Shown: in pieces, positions 45,545-56,714 of the stretch
Layout of the letters: every line of letters starts with the position of its first letter
How positions within the stretch are numbered: position 1 is the stretch's first letter
Assembly (NCBI GenBank): GCA_037952775.1
Contig: JBANAY010000003.1
Location: 30,752,001-30,816,000, forward strand
Length of the DNA stretch: 64,000 bases
Direction of reading: 5' to 3'
DNA from: Clonostachys chloroleuca
Taxonomy: Eukaryota > Ascomycota > Sordariomycetes > Hypocreales > Bionectriaceae
Program-made: the position numbers and the translations under genes
The notes under the pieces: generated by a model
What the model was told of the DNA's origin: nothing
Databases searched by the model: none
What the model saw: the letters and a program-made list of their open reading frames with translations, nothing else

Positions 45545-46378
45545 CCCGGGAAGCTGCTATAGCGGGTTTTAGAGTAGTTTTTAGTCGGTAGACCTATGAG
45601 AGAAATTAGTATATTTTTCCGGTTCCTCTCACCAAAATAAGATTCTTTTGCGCTATAAAATACACTATAAACTGACTTTCTAGTATAAAATTTGACTAAG
45701 TTATAGAGGAGTGTTCACTATAAGTTAGAAGCTAAATTTTCCGCTGCTGCTAGTTATAGCGGTCTCAAGGCCTAATACACCTTGTAGGCCACTGTAATTT
45801 CAACAGGAATTTATCCTCTAAACTACTAGAAGGTACTCCTAAGCAGCTAAGTTATAGCTATAGCTAAGATACCCTTAATACTATAAAAGCCAGCCCAGAA
45901 GGATAAATACAATCTTCAAATACCTCGAAATAGCCTTCAAGTTATTAATACTATAAGGTATCTATACCCTGCTAGCCCTTATATAAGAAGGCTGCTTATA
46001 TAATATAACTATAAGATAGTACGAATAATCGATTTATTAAGTATTTAACTAGTCTTAAAAGATCAGGAATTAAAGGCCTAAAAGGCCCTGAATAAATACC
46101 TAAGTTATAAGAAGTATAGAGCTATTAAACCAGATAAGAATAAGATTTTCTACTTACTTATGCAGATAAAAGATATACAAGGTAGGCTTAACGAATTAAG
46201 GAGGAAGAGGCAGTGTATACAGAAGCTACGAACCTCTAATAATAATAATACTGATACTGCTATAATTATCATAACGAGCTGATCACAATAGTATAATTTT
46301 TATAGCTATTAGAGTTAAATTTATATAGTAATTATTAAGTTATATCATCAAGACTGTTAAAAATATATGGTATTTGGA

Positions 46379-46420
46379 GTGGGCCACTTCTACCCCCGGG
46401 CCACTTCCCCCCACTCGACT
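46379..46420 (-). repeat. Right 42-bp terminal inverted repeat
   Basis: Perfect inverse of the left repeat; followed by TA. Confidence 0.97.
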
Positions 46421-46422
46421 TA

Positions 46423-47178
46423 TTGAGACAAAGGACAGAAATAAGTCCAGAAGTCAACCGGAATTCACTAACATCTCAAACCCTAGGCGACTCGACTTCG
46501 CCTATGACAACCGGTTAACCCTTGTTCCGGTCCTGAATTTCTAGACGTGGATAATAACGCCCCTACCTAAACAGAAACAGAATCCAAGTTTGGTCTAGCA
46601 AGAGATGCAGATTTCTCACACTAGTGGGAGAAGGGGAATCCTTCTAGTGAATAGAATAAGGCACGTTCAGACAGCCCAATAGTGTCGCTATAATTTCCCT
46701 GTTGTAGTAGTCTTGGTCGCATGCCCCTGCTCTGTAAGTTGATTTGGTTGAGTGATAACTCACGCCTGTTGGGAAGAATGGATAGCATTCAACTTAGGAG
46801 TTGCATCAAGATCTGGCGGTGTGACAGGCCACCAGGCAGACCTCAAGGCTGATGCCGTGCCTCGCTTAACGCCCGAATGCCTTGAATAATCTGGCCACCA
46901 CTGCATATGATGCCTTAGTCTAGTTGTAAGCATACCTTCCATGATTCAGGCATTGTCACGCATTATCTAGGTATCAGAGCTGGTTCCGCAAGGTTGACCC
47001 AATTCATCCTGCTGAAGATTGTATTCATAATCTAGCCATTTTAAATTTATTAACTGCACAAGTTCCTAACAATGAAGCGAACGAATGAGTACAAGTTCCT
47101 GAGCGAGTAAGCCCCAGTAATGATGACCCATCCCCCTACAGTAATTGCCTCTCAACTCTCGCCAACTTGTTTACCCAT
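46423..47178. other. Intergenic, no gene seen
   Basis: Right flank of the transposon. A short frame at 46760-46942 lacks any family signal. Confidence 0.5.
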
Positions 47179-47932
47179 TTATGCCGAGATCTTAAGGTAG
47201 GTCTGGGTCTCGCCATCACCCAGGGGGGCACCGGTGCTGGGGTTCTCACTGCCAGGTCCCAGCAGACGCAGGTAGTAGTAGTCTCGGCCACCCGAGCCCT
47301 GGTCCGCATCCTGATGCTTGACGCCCCAAGCGGTCACGCCGTCGGCGTTACCCAGGAAGGTGCCGGCAATCTCCTCGCCCGTGGTGGCGTCCTTGTGGGA
47401 GTAGACCTGGGGGCCTTGCCCTCGATCCCCCACATCAGGGCGGCATCGTAGGGGTAAGGGCTGAGGACGAGCGGTGTCCAGGCATAGGAGGTGGGTGCTC
47501 CAGCAGCGGTCAGATCAGTAGGAACCCAGCCGAGGAGGGTGTTGTTGGCGCATTTCAGCGGGTTCTTGGCGATGTCGTTGCGGGTGGGGATTGTGATCTA
47601 GTTCATGAAAGTCAGCAACCAACTTATCTATCTTCTCTCCGGGGTCGACGGAGAATAAAAAAGCGAATATCATAGGGAAAACCCACCGCGCCCCACCGGA
47701 TCGTCGGCTTGCCGTTGTTGATGGCAATCGAGTACCGCTCCGTGTCGCTAAAACCATCAATGGCCGTGTTCTCAGCCCCGGAGAGTTGGACGGTCCAGGG
47801 GCCTGCAACTCCCGTAGAGGCATCGTAGCCTGGGTAGACCTCGCAGCCGCTGCCGAGAGGTGTGGCGGTGACCTCGGCGAGGGCTCGGACAACAGCCGGG
47901 AGGAGGGAGATGAGGGCAGTGCGGGTAAGCAT
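47179..47932 (-). CDS. Secreted protein of unknown function, one frame slip at a C-run
   Basis: Exon 1 (47687-47932) starts MLTRTALISLLPAVVRALAE, a signal peptide, and continues SGCEVYPGYDASTGVAGPW and AINNGKPTIRWGA. The intron 47598-47686 (GTGGGT..ACTAG, branch CTGAC) leads to ITIPTRNDIAKNPLKCANNT, PYPYDAALMWGIEGKAP. There the frame shifts: the homopolymer of five C (47409-47413 as G on plus) would need six to continue into QVYSHKDATTGEEIAGTF and the natural end YYLRLLGPG..LKISA at 47179. The conserved look of both sides suggests a single-base error or a very recent mutation. No domain recognised; about 220 aa, two or more Cys, probably extracellular. Confidence 0.65.
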
Positions 47933-50113
47933 TTTGTCTGGAGTGTCCGGTGAGTTTGGAGTGGTAATTGAGGTTGGGAGTGTAGATGAGAGTGAGGATA
48001 CACTGTGGTCGTTCTAGTGGGAAACACAGCTTGCTATATATCGCTTTCTGTTTGTAAGAAGACAGGCTGCATTCAAACAGCTTCGACCGCACAGTATGAG
48101 AGGCCAATCTTAACCGTGCCGCTGAACCCGGTTCTTGTTTCTTGGTGTAGTCCTTGAAACAGCGCTGTCTGGGTTCCAATAAGCGGTAAAGCCCACCACC
48201 TACCCTCTGCCTGCTTGACCTTCCGTAAACCGTTGGAATCGAGAACATGGAAGGCTAGGCTACAAGAGGGTCCTCATTTTAATCTCGTATCATGCGGACT
48301 TGCGCCTGTCAACGCCCCTACGCCGCTCGCCCCCATCCACATCCTGCACTAAAATCTGACACTCGAACCACTTGGGGCAATCGCTGACCGACAGAACATC
48401 GCCATCGTTGCCTGAGACTTCCTCTAGCACTATAGCATCAGTATGTTGTTGAGCTGCTGTGCGCACTGTACCAATTCACGCGCATGCGCTCACGCATGAT
48501 TAGAGGTGAATTGTTGCTTGGCAATGTAATAAAAGTCGTAACCCTAGGAGAAGGAACAACTTTGGTTTCGGGACAGGCGGCCTCAAACATCTCTACTATG
48601 GACAGTGAGGTGTATGTGGTCTCGCAGACTTGGTGTTGTTGGCAATGGCTGCGACATTGTGACCAGCATAGACTTGGATCGATCGGACGTGAACCAACCA
48701 GAACTAGCTGAAGAAGACGATGGCAAATTAGCAAGGGAGAGATTGCATTTGCCATTCCATGGACCGAGCTTTTAGGGGTGGATCGGGCTGTCCGGGCCGG
48801 AAGGCGAATGGCGGCAGTCAGATCCAGGGTCCGCAATAGGGCTGTCCATAGGTTCGCGATGAGCTGTTAAAGCCAAAGGTCCGGACTGACCGTTTTTCTT
48901 TGTTTGAGGATTAGACTATCCGCTGAGGGAAGGCCCGCGCGGTTAGAGGCACAAAGGGGCACGCAGGGAACGGGGACGGCCTTTGGTTCATCAATGCCCT
49001 CCTGTTTTAGCATCTCCATTAATCTGTTCGGGGCCCTTGGTTGGCGAACTGTGAACTTTCGCAGAAAGCTGATGAGTTTCTCGTCAGACATCGTGGGCAC
49101 AAAGCCGGGGGACATTGGCTCATGGGACGTACACGTTTAACAAAAGCTCATCCGAAACACCCACTCAAATAGTCATTTGACGAGCAGCTCGTCCTGACGG
49201 CAAGTGAGTTATCGGCGTGAAGGTTTATAGATTTTTCTTTCGCATGACTGCATCCTTGGGCTAGCAAAGAATTTTTTTCCCTTTCGTATTCATTGTTTTG
49301 AGTTGTCGGGTTTTGGCATCTTTCCATTGCTGTTTGACTTTCTACTCAAACTCTCTCCCGTGGAGCTCATAGATTTCGGAAGCTTTCTCCGCCAGCGCTG
49401 GCGATGAGCCCTACATTAAGTAAGAGAGCATCAATTCGCTCCTATAAGCAACCAGGCTAACAGCACGTTTCCGGACGCTGTTCTACACTGTCAGGTCCAG
49501 ATCGAGATACCAGATCTCAATCTCAAGGAGGAAGCCACGTTTATGAAGAAAGGGCGCTGAGCATCGCCAAGAGCATTGTTTTTTTTTAGTAGTGGTGTCT
49601 GCAGTGTGAGTGAGCGTGCGGTGGTAGAGTATTTAGGAACAACTCGCCCGTGCGTCAATGCGGTTCGGGGCATAGTCACTCGGTCTCTTGCGGCTCGTAG
49701 CCTCCCCCTTTTTATCTTACTTAGCATACTGTACTGGTACACCGGAAGCAAGGGGGTGTTTCTATCGCACTCCATCCAGACTGTTAGTGTCACAAATGCC
49801 GTAAACCGAAGCGAACTATCGTCTCATCTTCACCATGTGTAGACTAACTCCTGAGGCGGAAGATCGTGCCCACCCCGAGATGCCCCGACTGCCCCGTGGG
49901 TACTCACCATCTTTGACGAAGAATCTCCGATGTCATATGACCTCGGAGATGATAAATCAACGCTAGCCCAAGGTGGTGGCTGTCATGGGCCAGCGCGGGG
50001 AATGCGGAGATGTCGGGGCTCCACAGAGTTCGATTCAGCAGCCCGTGAAGAAAGCATTTTCTCCATGTTTTTGCTCAGAAGGTTCCTCATCAGCCACTAG
50101 CAAAATTGAAATT
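47933..50113. other. Long gene-poor stretch
   Basis: About 2.2 kb upstream of the regulator gene. Short open frames on both strands (48438-48836, 48867-49115, 49491-49842) have no splice logic or family signal. Confidence 0.45.
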
Positions 50114-52257
50114 ATGCCAGTCTCCAACGGTCGTCGAATGCCGCTCAGTTGTGAGCCTTGCCGGGAGCGAAAAATCAAATGCCCTCGGAATGACAATCGT
50201 GGAAAGGACCCCTGCGAGACATGCGTCCGCAGAGGGATTCCGTCGTCTGAGTGTGTGTATCTCAGAGATCAGTGGTCCCGAAGGAGGGCTCCAGCCGGGT
50301 TTCCAAGCTCAGAGAATGCCCAATTAGTAGCAAGGATCGATAGACTGGAAGAAATGCTGCGTCAGAGCGTCTCCACCAGTGCCCGACACCCTCCACTGGA
50401 ACCTGATTCCAACCTGCCTTCACCCGAGTCGACGTTGCCTCACTCAAGCGGTTCTCTCTCTGGCCGCAATGATACTTGGACAGTCGGGAACCCGCTGTCC
50501 TCGAGAGTCCCTCCAGTCGGTGTCATTATCCGATTCGAATCGGGGCACGAACGGTTCGAACCTTCATCATCCCGATGGTCGTCGAATCTACAAGAAAACC
50601 CCAAGATGGGTGGAATCAAAACAAACATCGAGGGAAGTGACGGCGGGCCTTTCCCCTTTTCGCCCTCTCGCACAGATATAACAGAACTCCTTGACCTGTT
50701 GCCACCAACTTCGTATTGCGACGAATTAAAAAGTACCTTCTTTGCGGTATTTGCGCCTGTAAGTATGGCCATCTCCATACCTGCGTTCCACGACTGATGA
50801 TAGTAGCTCCTCCACATCTTGCACGATCCTACGTTCGAAACTGATTACCGGCTTTTCCAATCTGATCCCGAGAAAGTATCGCTCTCATGGCTGGCTCTAC
50901 TTTTCGTCATTCTGAGCATAGCTGTCACCGCACTCCCGGAGGATAGCCCTGTTCTCCGTCAACTCGGCCATCGAAACTCGGCGCCTGAGAACACGTCTCT
51001 GCTAAATAATCGATATCGATCCGCAGCCATGAGGTGTCTTGATGCTGATCATTACCTGTGGAGACATAATCTTCATACTCTACAGGCACTGGTTCTGTTA
51101 ATATACGGCATCAACCACACACATGGGCAGTCGTGGGCCTTACTGGGAACAGCTCGCAACATTGCACTAGCCCTCGGTTGTCATGTTGACCCTACGGTCT
51201 TCCAGATGGATCGGATTCGGGTGGAAGAGCGACGCAGGTGCTGGGCTGGTCTGAACATGCTCTACACAATCCAGAATACGACCCTTGGAAATCTAGACTC
51301 GACACCAACACCTTCAAGTGCGAAACCTCCACTCGACGTCAATGACGACGAGCTCGTTGCCGGGATTGAGATCCATGCATCTCGAGGAGGGCCGACACAA
51401 ATGTCATACCTGCTACTCAAATTCGATCTCTATCGGCTGTGCAATCGTATCTGCAGTGAGACTTTTGGATCGCCACATCCGCCATCCTACAATCAGATCT
51501 TAGGCCTCAATTCAGAGATTTCGGCATTCCAAGAGATACTCAATTGCAAATACCTGTTTAGCTCGAATCAGCCGATATATCACGCGGCGCACCTAAACAT
51601 CCTTTTTGGATACTCGCACCAACTCATTCTCCTGTTACATCGTCCGATCCTACAATCCCGGGCTCAAGGACAGTTTTCAGAGCAAAATGTATTGTCCTCA
51701 CAGGGCCAGTGTATCGAAAGTTCAAAGGCGCTCCTTGGAATACATCGCACGCTTCATGAAGACCAAGCTTTCAAACCGTATCGATGGTATAATCGGGGTT
51801 TAGGCAGCTTTCATGCTTTCCATGCGGCTGTTTGTCTAGCACACATTTGCATTAGCTTCGATTTGGATGCAGCAGCAGCGTGCTCCTTGTATTGCGATGT
51901 TCAGGATTGTTTGGAGATATTTGAGCAGGTCGCAAAGAGTGGGATGAGCCCTATATGCCGGAAGGCAATACCAGTACTGAAAAAGCTGCTGTACGTCTCC
52001 CAGCCTTGTCAACGTTTTTATCCTAGCATCTAACATGGAACAGAAGTATCATGGGTACGCCCGCCGGCAATGTAGATAAGTTTGTAGTGCCCGGAGGTCA
52101 GAATGGCCAGGACTCGGCCTTTGATGGAAACTCGCTAGGGGCCATGGGGGACTCTTTTGAAAGCGTAGGGCCACAACAATGGCTTTCACCCTCAACAATG
52201 GATTGGGACGATTGGGAATCTTTTCTTGGAACAAACTCTCTTGTAAATAGTGCCTAA
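50114..52257 (+). CDS. Zn2Cys6 transcription factor with fungal-specific middle domain
   Basis: Three exons: 50114-50758, 50807-51991 and 52044-52257, introns 50759-50806 and 51992-52043, both GT-AG. The DNA-binding domain is at residues 13-47: SCEPCRERKIKCPRN, then DPCETCVRRGIPSSEC (C-x2-C-x6-C-x10-C-x2-C-x9-C), followed by a short coiled coil (LVARIDRLEEMLRQS). The middle homology region (Fungal_trans) spans HDPTFETDYRLF, RCLDADHYLW and RRRCWAGLNMLY. An acidic C-terminus ends WDDWESFLGTNSL, likely an activation domain. Start at 50114 (MPVSNGRR) is chosen over an in-frame upstream ATG at 49973 because family proteins begin close to the zinc cluster. Its position beside the FAH-fusion and carrier genes suggests a pathway regulator. 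Confidence 0.92.
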
Positions 52258-52348
52258 AAGCGTTGCTGCAGTGCATTCAAGGTAAATATTGTACAGTTAA
52301 CCCTTACCACTTTGGCAACTACGAGCTCTCGACAGCCTCTTCCAGTCC

Positions 52349-53137
52349 CTAGGCTTCCTTATACATCGGAAAGGTTGGGACTTCCCATGGGGTGATACCA
52401 CCGGCAAACAGTCCTGCACATCCTGACCAATCTATCTGAAGTTAGCCGATAGCTTATCAATTATTGACAGACACCTGTGACTTACAACTGAGGATAGCTA
52501 CCAAGTATCCGAAGGCATAACCGGCGTTGAGAACCGCAGGGCTTCCAATCATATTTCCAGTTGCGAGTAGGATTAGGCAGACATCAAGTGCCACAAGATC
52601 TAGGAACAGAATCCAAGAGCTTCTAATAGCCGCGACGGTGTAGATGACGGTCAGGATAAACCATGCCCAGAGGTACATAGCGATGGACTGCTGGAAGTCT
52701 GGACTTAGGTTGCCGGCCGAATCAGTGTACGCAGCTATGATACCAGAACCAGGGAGATAGATCATGCTATACGAAATGTTGAAAGCCCCGTATGACATGA
52801 AGACTGCCGTGCCAAATGTATTGCCAGAGATAAACTCCATGATCCCCACAATGTATTGGCATATTCCACCAAAGAAGATCAACACTGCTATCATGACATT
52901 AGGCGTTTGGATTCCACGAGCATGGACACCAAAGCTCGAAATAAGAAAGATGCCTGGGATTGTTAGAGATTATCCTATATAGCTGCCTGATCGCCTACCT
53001 GTAGCAAATGAGAGAAGACCCAGTGGTGACGGGTTAGCAAAGCGTCGATGGACGACAGGCAGTGATGGCTGGCTGCGGTCTTCCACATGGCCGCCTGCCG
53101 TGAAGGTTGGATGGATCTTGGTATCGTCTTGCGACAT
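52349..53137 (-). CDS. GPR1/FUN34/YaaH family acetate/carboxylate transporter
   Basis: Exons 52999-53137, 52486-52953 and 52349-52431; introns 52954-52998 and 52432-52485. The product of about 229 aa carries the family signature NPSPLGLLSFAT at the start of TM1, then FGGICQYIVGIMEFISGNTF and the conserved FMSYGAFNISYSMIYLPGSGI, six membrane segments in all, and the C-terminal SYWSGCAGLFAGGITPWEVP typical of Ady2/AcpA-type proteins. These plasma-membrane channels/symporters move acetate and other short monocarboxylates. It lies tail-to-tail with the regulator (about 90 bp apart) and divergent from the FAH-fusion gene, hinting that the pathway yields or takes up a short acid. Confidence 0.93.
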
Positions 53138-53597
53138 TGTGGATTCACTGTGGCTAATACGAAAATTGATGATACGATTTTGATATAGTTTGACAGTTCT
53201 CAATGTTGATGCAGATACTCGACAATCATTCGATATTAATAGTTTTCTGGCCACATACTGACTGGATAGCTCTTGGTCCCCTCTCCCAACCCTCCCAATT
53301 AACTAACATACCCTTCCTTGCCGCCCTGATCATGGCCTGGAATCCTATCTAGCCGATAAGACGTTCTTGGCAACCAGTCTCTCGATCATCGCCGCCATCG
53401 GCGACGCTACGTGGAAAAGGAGAAGGCCCCGCTATCTCCGCCTTCGCCGCTCTCCGTGACCGCCGCCATGTCCGTGGATAATCGCGCGGCCATTTGGTCT
53501 CCTCCTCATACCACGAGCGAATGACTCTTGCTTATTTCAACCGTGCTTTACCCAGCCAAGTCCGGAAGTGGCCAAGCAACCGACCAAACAAATCAAG
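53138..53597. promoter_or_regulatory. Divergent intergenic region between carrier and FAH-fusion gene
   Basis: About 460 bp between two divergent starts, suitable for a shared promoter. A CGG-rich palindrome for the neighbouring Zn2Cys6 factor was not clearly found. Confidence 0.4.
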
Positions 53598-55468
53598 ATG
53601 GGCTCTCACAGTTCTCTTACGCAGTACGCCGCCTATGCCGAGCCTGACACAGGGCTCCCCCGGATTGGCCACTATGACCTTTCCCAGCAAACTATCCAGC
53701 CGTTAAGCTTTGTTTCTGGAACTCCCGTGACAAACCTGTATGAGGTTATCGCCGCGGGGCCATCCAAAATAATTCCCAACGGCGAGGTTCTCCCAGCCAA
53801 GCATGTTAGATTATTGCCCCCCATTTCAGGTCGTGACATCCTGGCTGTAGGCAAGAATTATATGGAACATGCAAAGGAGTTTAACAGCTCCGGATATGAC
53901 AGCTCTGATAAAACGGATCGGCCCAGTCACCCGGTCATCTTCACTAAGCGGGCTACCTCTATCATTGCGGATGGGAGCGAGGTCCTGCTACATCCAGAGT
54001 TCTCCCAGACGGTCGACTACGAGGGGGAGATCGGTGTTATTATTGGCAAGTCTGGCTTCCGTGTCGAAGAAGCAGACGCAATGCAATATGTATGGGGATA
54101 TACTATTATCAACGACTTGACCGCACGAGAGCGTCAGCGCGACCATAAGCAGTTCTTCATTGGCAAGTCTCCAGATACTTTCTGCCCTATGGTAAGTTAT
54201 CCAATCCTGTATCCATCAATCCAAGCTAATAAGTACCAGGGGCCAATTGCTGTTCCCAAGGAGGATCTTCCTGTTACCTTGAAGGTTGAGACACACATTA
54301 ACGGAGAGCTCAGGCAGAGCGCTACTTCGGAAGATCTCATCTTTTCGATACCGAATTTGATCAAGACCATCTCTGAGGGTCAAACCTTGCAGCCAGGCGA
54401 TGTGATCGCCACCGGAACGGTAAGATATTCAATTAAGATAGGCTATCCTACAATAGCTGATGATGGTTCTTAGCCTGCTGGTGTCGGTATTGGCAGAAAA
54501 CCACCCGTATTTCTCAAATCAGGAGACCGGATGAGCGTCTCCATCACTGGACTGGGGACACTCAACAATCAGATTGCTCCCGCCCATGCCGTCAACCCAA
54601 CTATCAAGCAAGTTGATGCGGATTCACCCTTCCGCCTTACAAATGGCGCAAAGTCACTCAATGCCGGCGTGGGCTTGACCCAAGTGAACGGTAAAAGTCT
54701 GAATTATCAGCGGTTGGGATCAGGTGCGAACCAGATCGTGTTCGTGCACGGCCTCGGCGGCACCTTGGATTACTGGACGCCCCTGGTATCGACACTTTCC
54801 TTGGCCGAGACAAATACCCTTCATCTATTTGATCTCGAGGGGCACGGATCTAGCCCAACTCATCCTTTAAGCCAACTGAGCATCGCATCCTTTGCCAGCG
54901 ATATCAAGGCAATTTTCGAGGCGGCTGGAGCCTCCGCATCAGCGCCAGCCACACTTGTGGCCCATTCTATGGGATGCCTTGCAGCTATCAAGTTCACACT
55001 TGATAACCCAGGGCTAGTCGATAAACTTGTTCTGGTTGGACCTCCCCCTCCCCATTGCCCGAAGCTGCATCGAAGGGATCGTATACCCGCGCTGCCCTGG
55101 TCAGAAGCAAGGGCATGAATGCGGTTGTCGACACGATCGTCGATGCTGGAACTTCAAGCAATACTAAGAAGGCGAATCCCCTCGCCATTGCCGCCGTCAG
55201 GATAAGTCTTCTAAGTCAGGATCCAGAGTCATACGCCAAGGCTGTTTGGGCTCTTGCAAATGCTACTCAGAAGCTTGACGTCGAGGCCATTAAGGCTAAG
55301 ACCTTGATTGTGACTGGTGATGAGGATAAGGTGTCCCCTCCATCTCTCTGCGAAGCATATACGTCCAGGATCCAAGGATCTACCCTTGTCGTTTTGAAAG
55401 ACGTTGGCCATTGGCATATATTCGAGGATGTTGCCGGTGTCGCAGCGGCGGTGAAAACCTTTCTCTAG
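53598..55468 (+). CDS. Fumarylacetoacetate-hydrolase / alpha-beta-hydrolase fusion protein, one frame slip
   Basis: Exons 53598-54191, 54240-54419 and 54474-55468. The first half is an FAH-family fold: VGKNYMEHAKEF, IFTKRATSIIADG, YEGEIGVIIGK (metal-binding E-x-E), IINDLTARERQ (metal Asp), DVIATGTPAGVGIGRKPPVF. Without a stop it continues through a linker of about 60 residues into an alpha/beta-hydrolase: FVHGLGGTLDYW (oxyanion site), DLEGHGSS, AHSMGCLAA (nucleophile Ser), VTGDEDKVSP (acid) and DVGHWHIFED (His). Between GPPPP and PEAASKGS, at the CCTCCCCCTCCCC run (about 55041-55056), the frame shifts by one, so as written the second half is cut; the retained triad downstream suggests an assembly error or recent mutation. 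FAH enzymes cleave acylpyruvates; the second half resembles enol-lactonase/esterase enzymes. An ATG at 53568 is an alternative start. Confidence 0.85.
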
Positions 55469-55905
55469 TTGCCATACGCGACTTGATTGATGATGGCTTC
55501 TTAAGGAGAAACTGTGTATAGAAAGGTAGCCCGGCGGCCCGGCGGCTTGCTATGAGATAAATAGATTATCAATACATTGACTATATTCTTCTATGAGGTC
55601 TTCTATGACCATCTCTCGAGTCTTCCGAATACATGAAGCTATTGGCGTGAATATGCTCACGAACTGTAGGCGAGATCTGGCCATAACTGCAATATCATGT
55701 GTGGATGCGGAGGCGAGCAAAATCCCGCCATGTAAGCTTGAAGACAATGTATGGATGAGAGTTCGAGTACAAAGCAAAGATAGCAACGTAAGATGCCAAA
55801 CTCGACATCTTAACACAACAAATATAATACGGGGTATCATGTTTGATACGGAGGTAGACAATGCATTTGAGTTGACTTCTACCTGTGGAGCTAGTTTTAT
55901 CTCTC
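55469..55905. other. 3' spacer, no gene supported
   Basis: Convergent spacer between the fusion gene and the b5 gene. Open frames on both strands lack family signal. Confidence 0.4.
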
Positions 55906-56379
55906 TCAATATTCAGACCCCCATAGCTTCCTCAATCCTACGAACCGAGGTGGCTCCTGGAATTTGTTCTGTATACCACTTGTGCACCCTACCCTCAAGG
56001 GCAGCCCAAATTCAATCATATCCTTCGTTCCGTGGAACCTCCAAAACTGCCAGCTGCAGTTGCTGCTTCGAAATGACTCGAGAACCCGAGAGCCTCCTGG
56101 GTGGTCATGAACAAATTCGGTACAGTCGTAGACAATGTTATCAATGACCAGCCATAGCAGACCTACATCACTGGCAGCTATGATGACTGATGGGTCGATG
56201 TATGGTAGATCCTCATTCTTGGTGTTTGTGGACGCTTTTTGATACGACCTCGGGCCGCTTGAGTCTTCGACAAAAGTGACAGTCGCAGAGGTGTCAGAGT
56301 CTTTGTTGCAGAAGTTGACTGTTGTAAAGAGATTGTTCTCGCGGTTCGCCGGGCGAGAGCCGCGGTTCATCCAGCCCAT
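55906..56379 (-). CDS. Cytochrome b5 heme-binding domain protein
   Basis: A single-exon frame of about 157 aa. The b5 core is LWLVIDNIVYDCTEFVHDHP followed by GGSRVLES, with the first heme His in HPGG, and a second candidate ligand in WRFHGTKDM. The N-terminus (about 75 residues, SSGPRSYQKASTNTKNEDLP) is polar and unstructured; no membrane anchor is evident. It resembles stand-alone fungal b5-domain proteins, which pass electrons to oxygenases or bind heme. The start at 56379 (MGWMNRG) is the second in-frame Met; 56391 is also possible. It sits between the FAH-fusion and amidohydrolase genes. Confidence 0.75.
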   Translation of the reverse strand: MGWMNRGSRPANRENNLFTTVNFCNKDSDTSATVTFVEDSSGPRSYQKASTNTKNEDLPYIDPSVIIAASDVGLLWLVIDNIVYDCTEFVHDHPGGSRVLESFRSSNCSWQFWRFHGTKDMIEFGLPLRVGCTSGIQNKFQEPPRFVGLRKLWGSEY

Positions 56380-56714
56380 CTCGACAGACAAGAAATGGAG
56401 AATTGAGGAGGCCTAGAGCAGTAGACAAGTCTTGGAAAGAGGGGAGCAGCAATGCGGGGATCAACCCGGAGATGGCGGATAACAAATGCACGGTTCTGGC
56501 GGCCTTGCGCGGTGATGAGCGGCGTTCGGACATCGACGGATAACCGCGGAGGGGCTAAGATAGGTTTGGAGATTTGTAGAATGCATCCTAGCGAGCGGGG
56601 GCGTGTTCATCAGCTGAGCCAGTCAAACACTCTACATTAATCAAGGTTCCCCGTGGGGTAGTCATCTAGCTTCATCGCAATCAACCCCTTGAAACAAGAG
56701 ACAAAGGTGACAAC
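56380..56714. promoter_or_regulatory. Divergent spacer between b5 and amidohydrolase genes
   Basis: About 330 bp between divergent starts; no specific element identified. Confidence 0.35.

Larger units (their letters stand above)
40940..45805 (-). mobile_element. Solo LTR, copy 1 (reverse orientation), split by a gypsy insertion
   Basis: The two halves, 40940-41546 and 45545-45805, together rebuild an LTR of about 863 bp that matches 42134-42998 in reverse complement. It begins (reading the minus strand from 45805) TGTTGAAATTACAGTGG and ends TTCAACA, the TG..CA ends of an LTR, and is flanked by the 5-bp duplication GGAAT (40935-40939 and 45806-45810). No internal domain of its own is present, so it is a solo LTR left by recombination. 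It sits inside the pogo-like element and is interrupted by the gypsy element with a CCCGG duplication. Confidence 0.9.
38939..46420 (+). mobile_element. Fot1/pogo-like Tc1-mariner DNA transposon carrying nested retroelements
   Basis: Bounded by perfect 42-bp inverted repeats (38939-38980 and 46379-46420) that begin AGTCGAGTGG and are flanked by TA on both sides (38937-38938 and 46421-46422), the target-site duplication of Tc1/mariner/pogo elements; fungal Fot1-type TIRs also begin AGTC. Removing the nested insertion (40940-45810) leaves about 2.6 kb, a fitting size. The interior is extremely TA-rich and stop-filled, as after RIP. Transposase remains lie at about 39440-39830: with TAG codons read as Gln one sees IKLENIQNTDKAGIIEG and an EILTPYIIFKDK strand, resembling the pogo DDE domain (xxNxDExG, PPxxIxKGK). 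A C-terminal stretch at 46115-46280 (AIKPDKNKIFYLLMQI, LNELRRKRQ) probably belongs to it. Confidence 0.8.
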
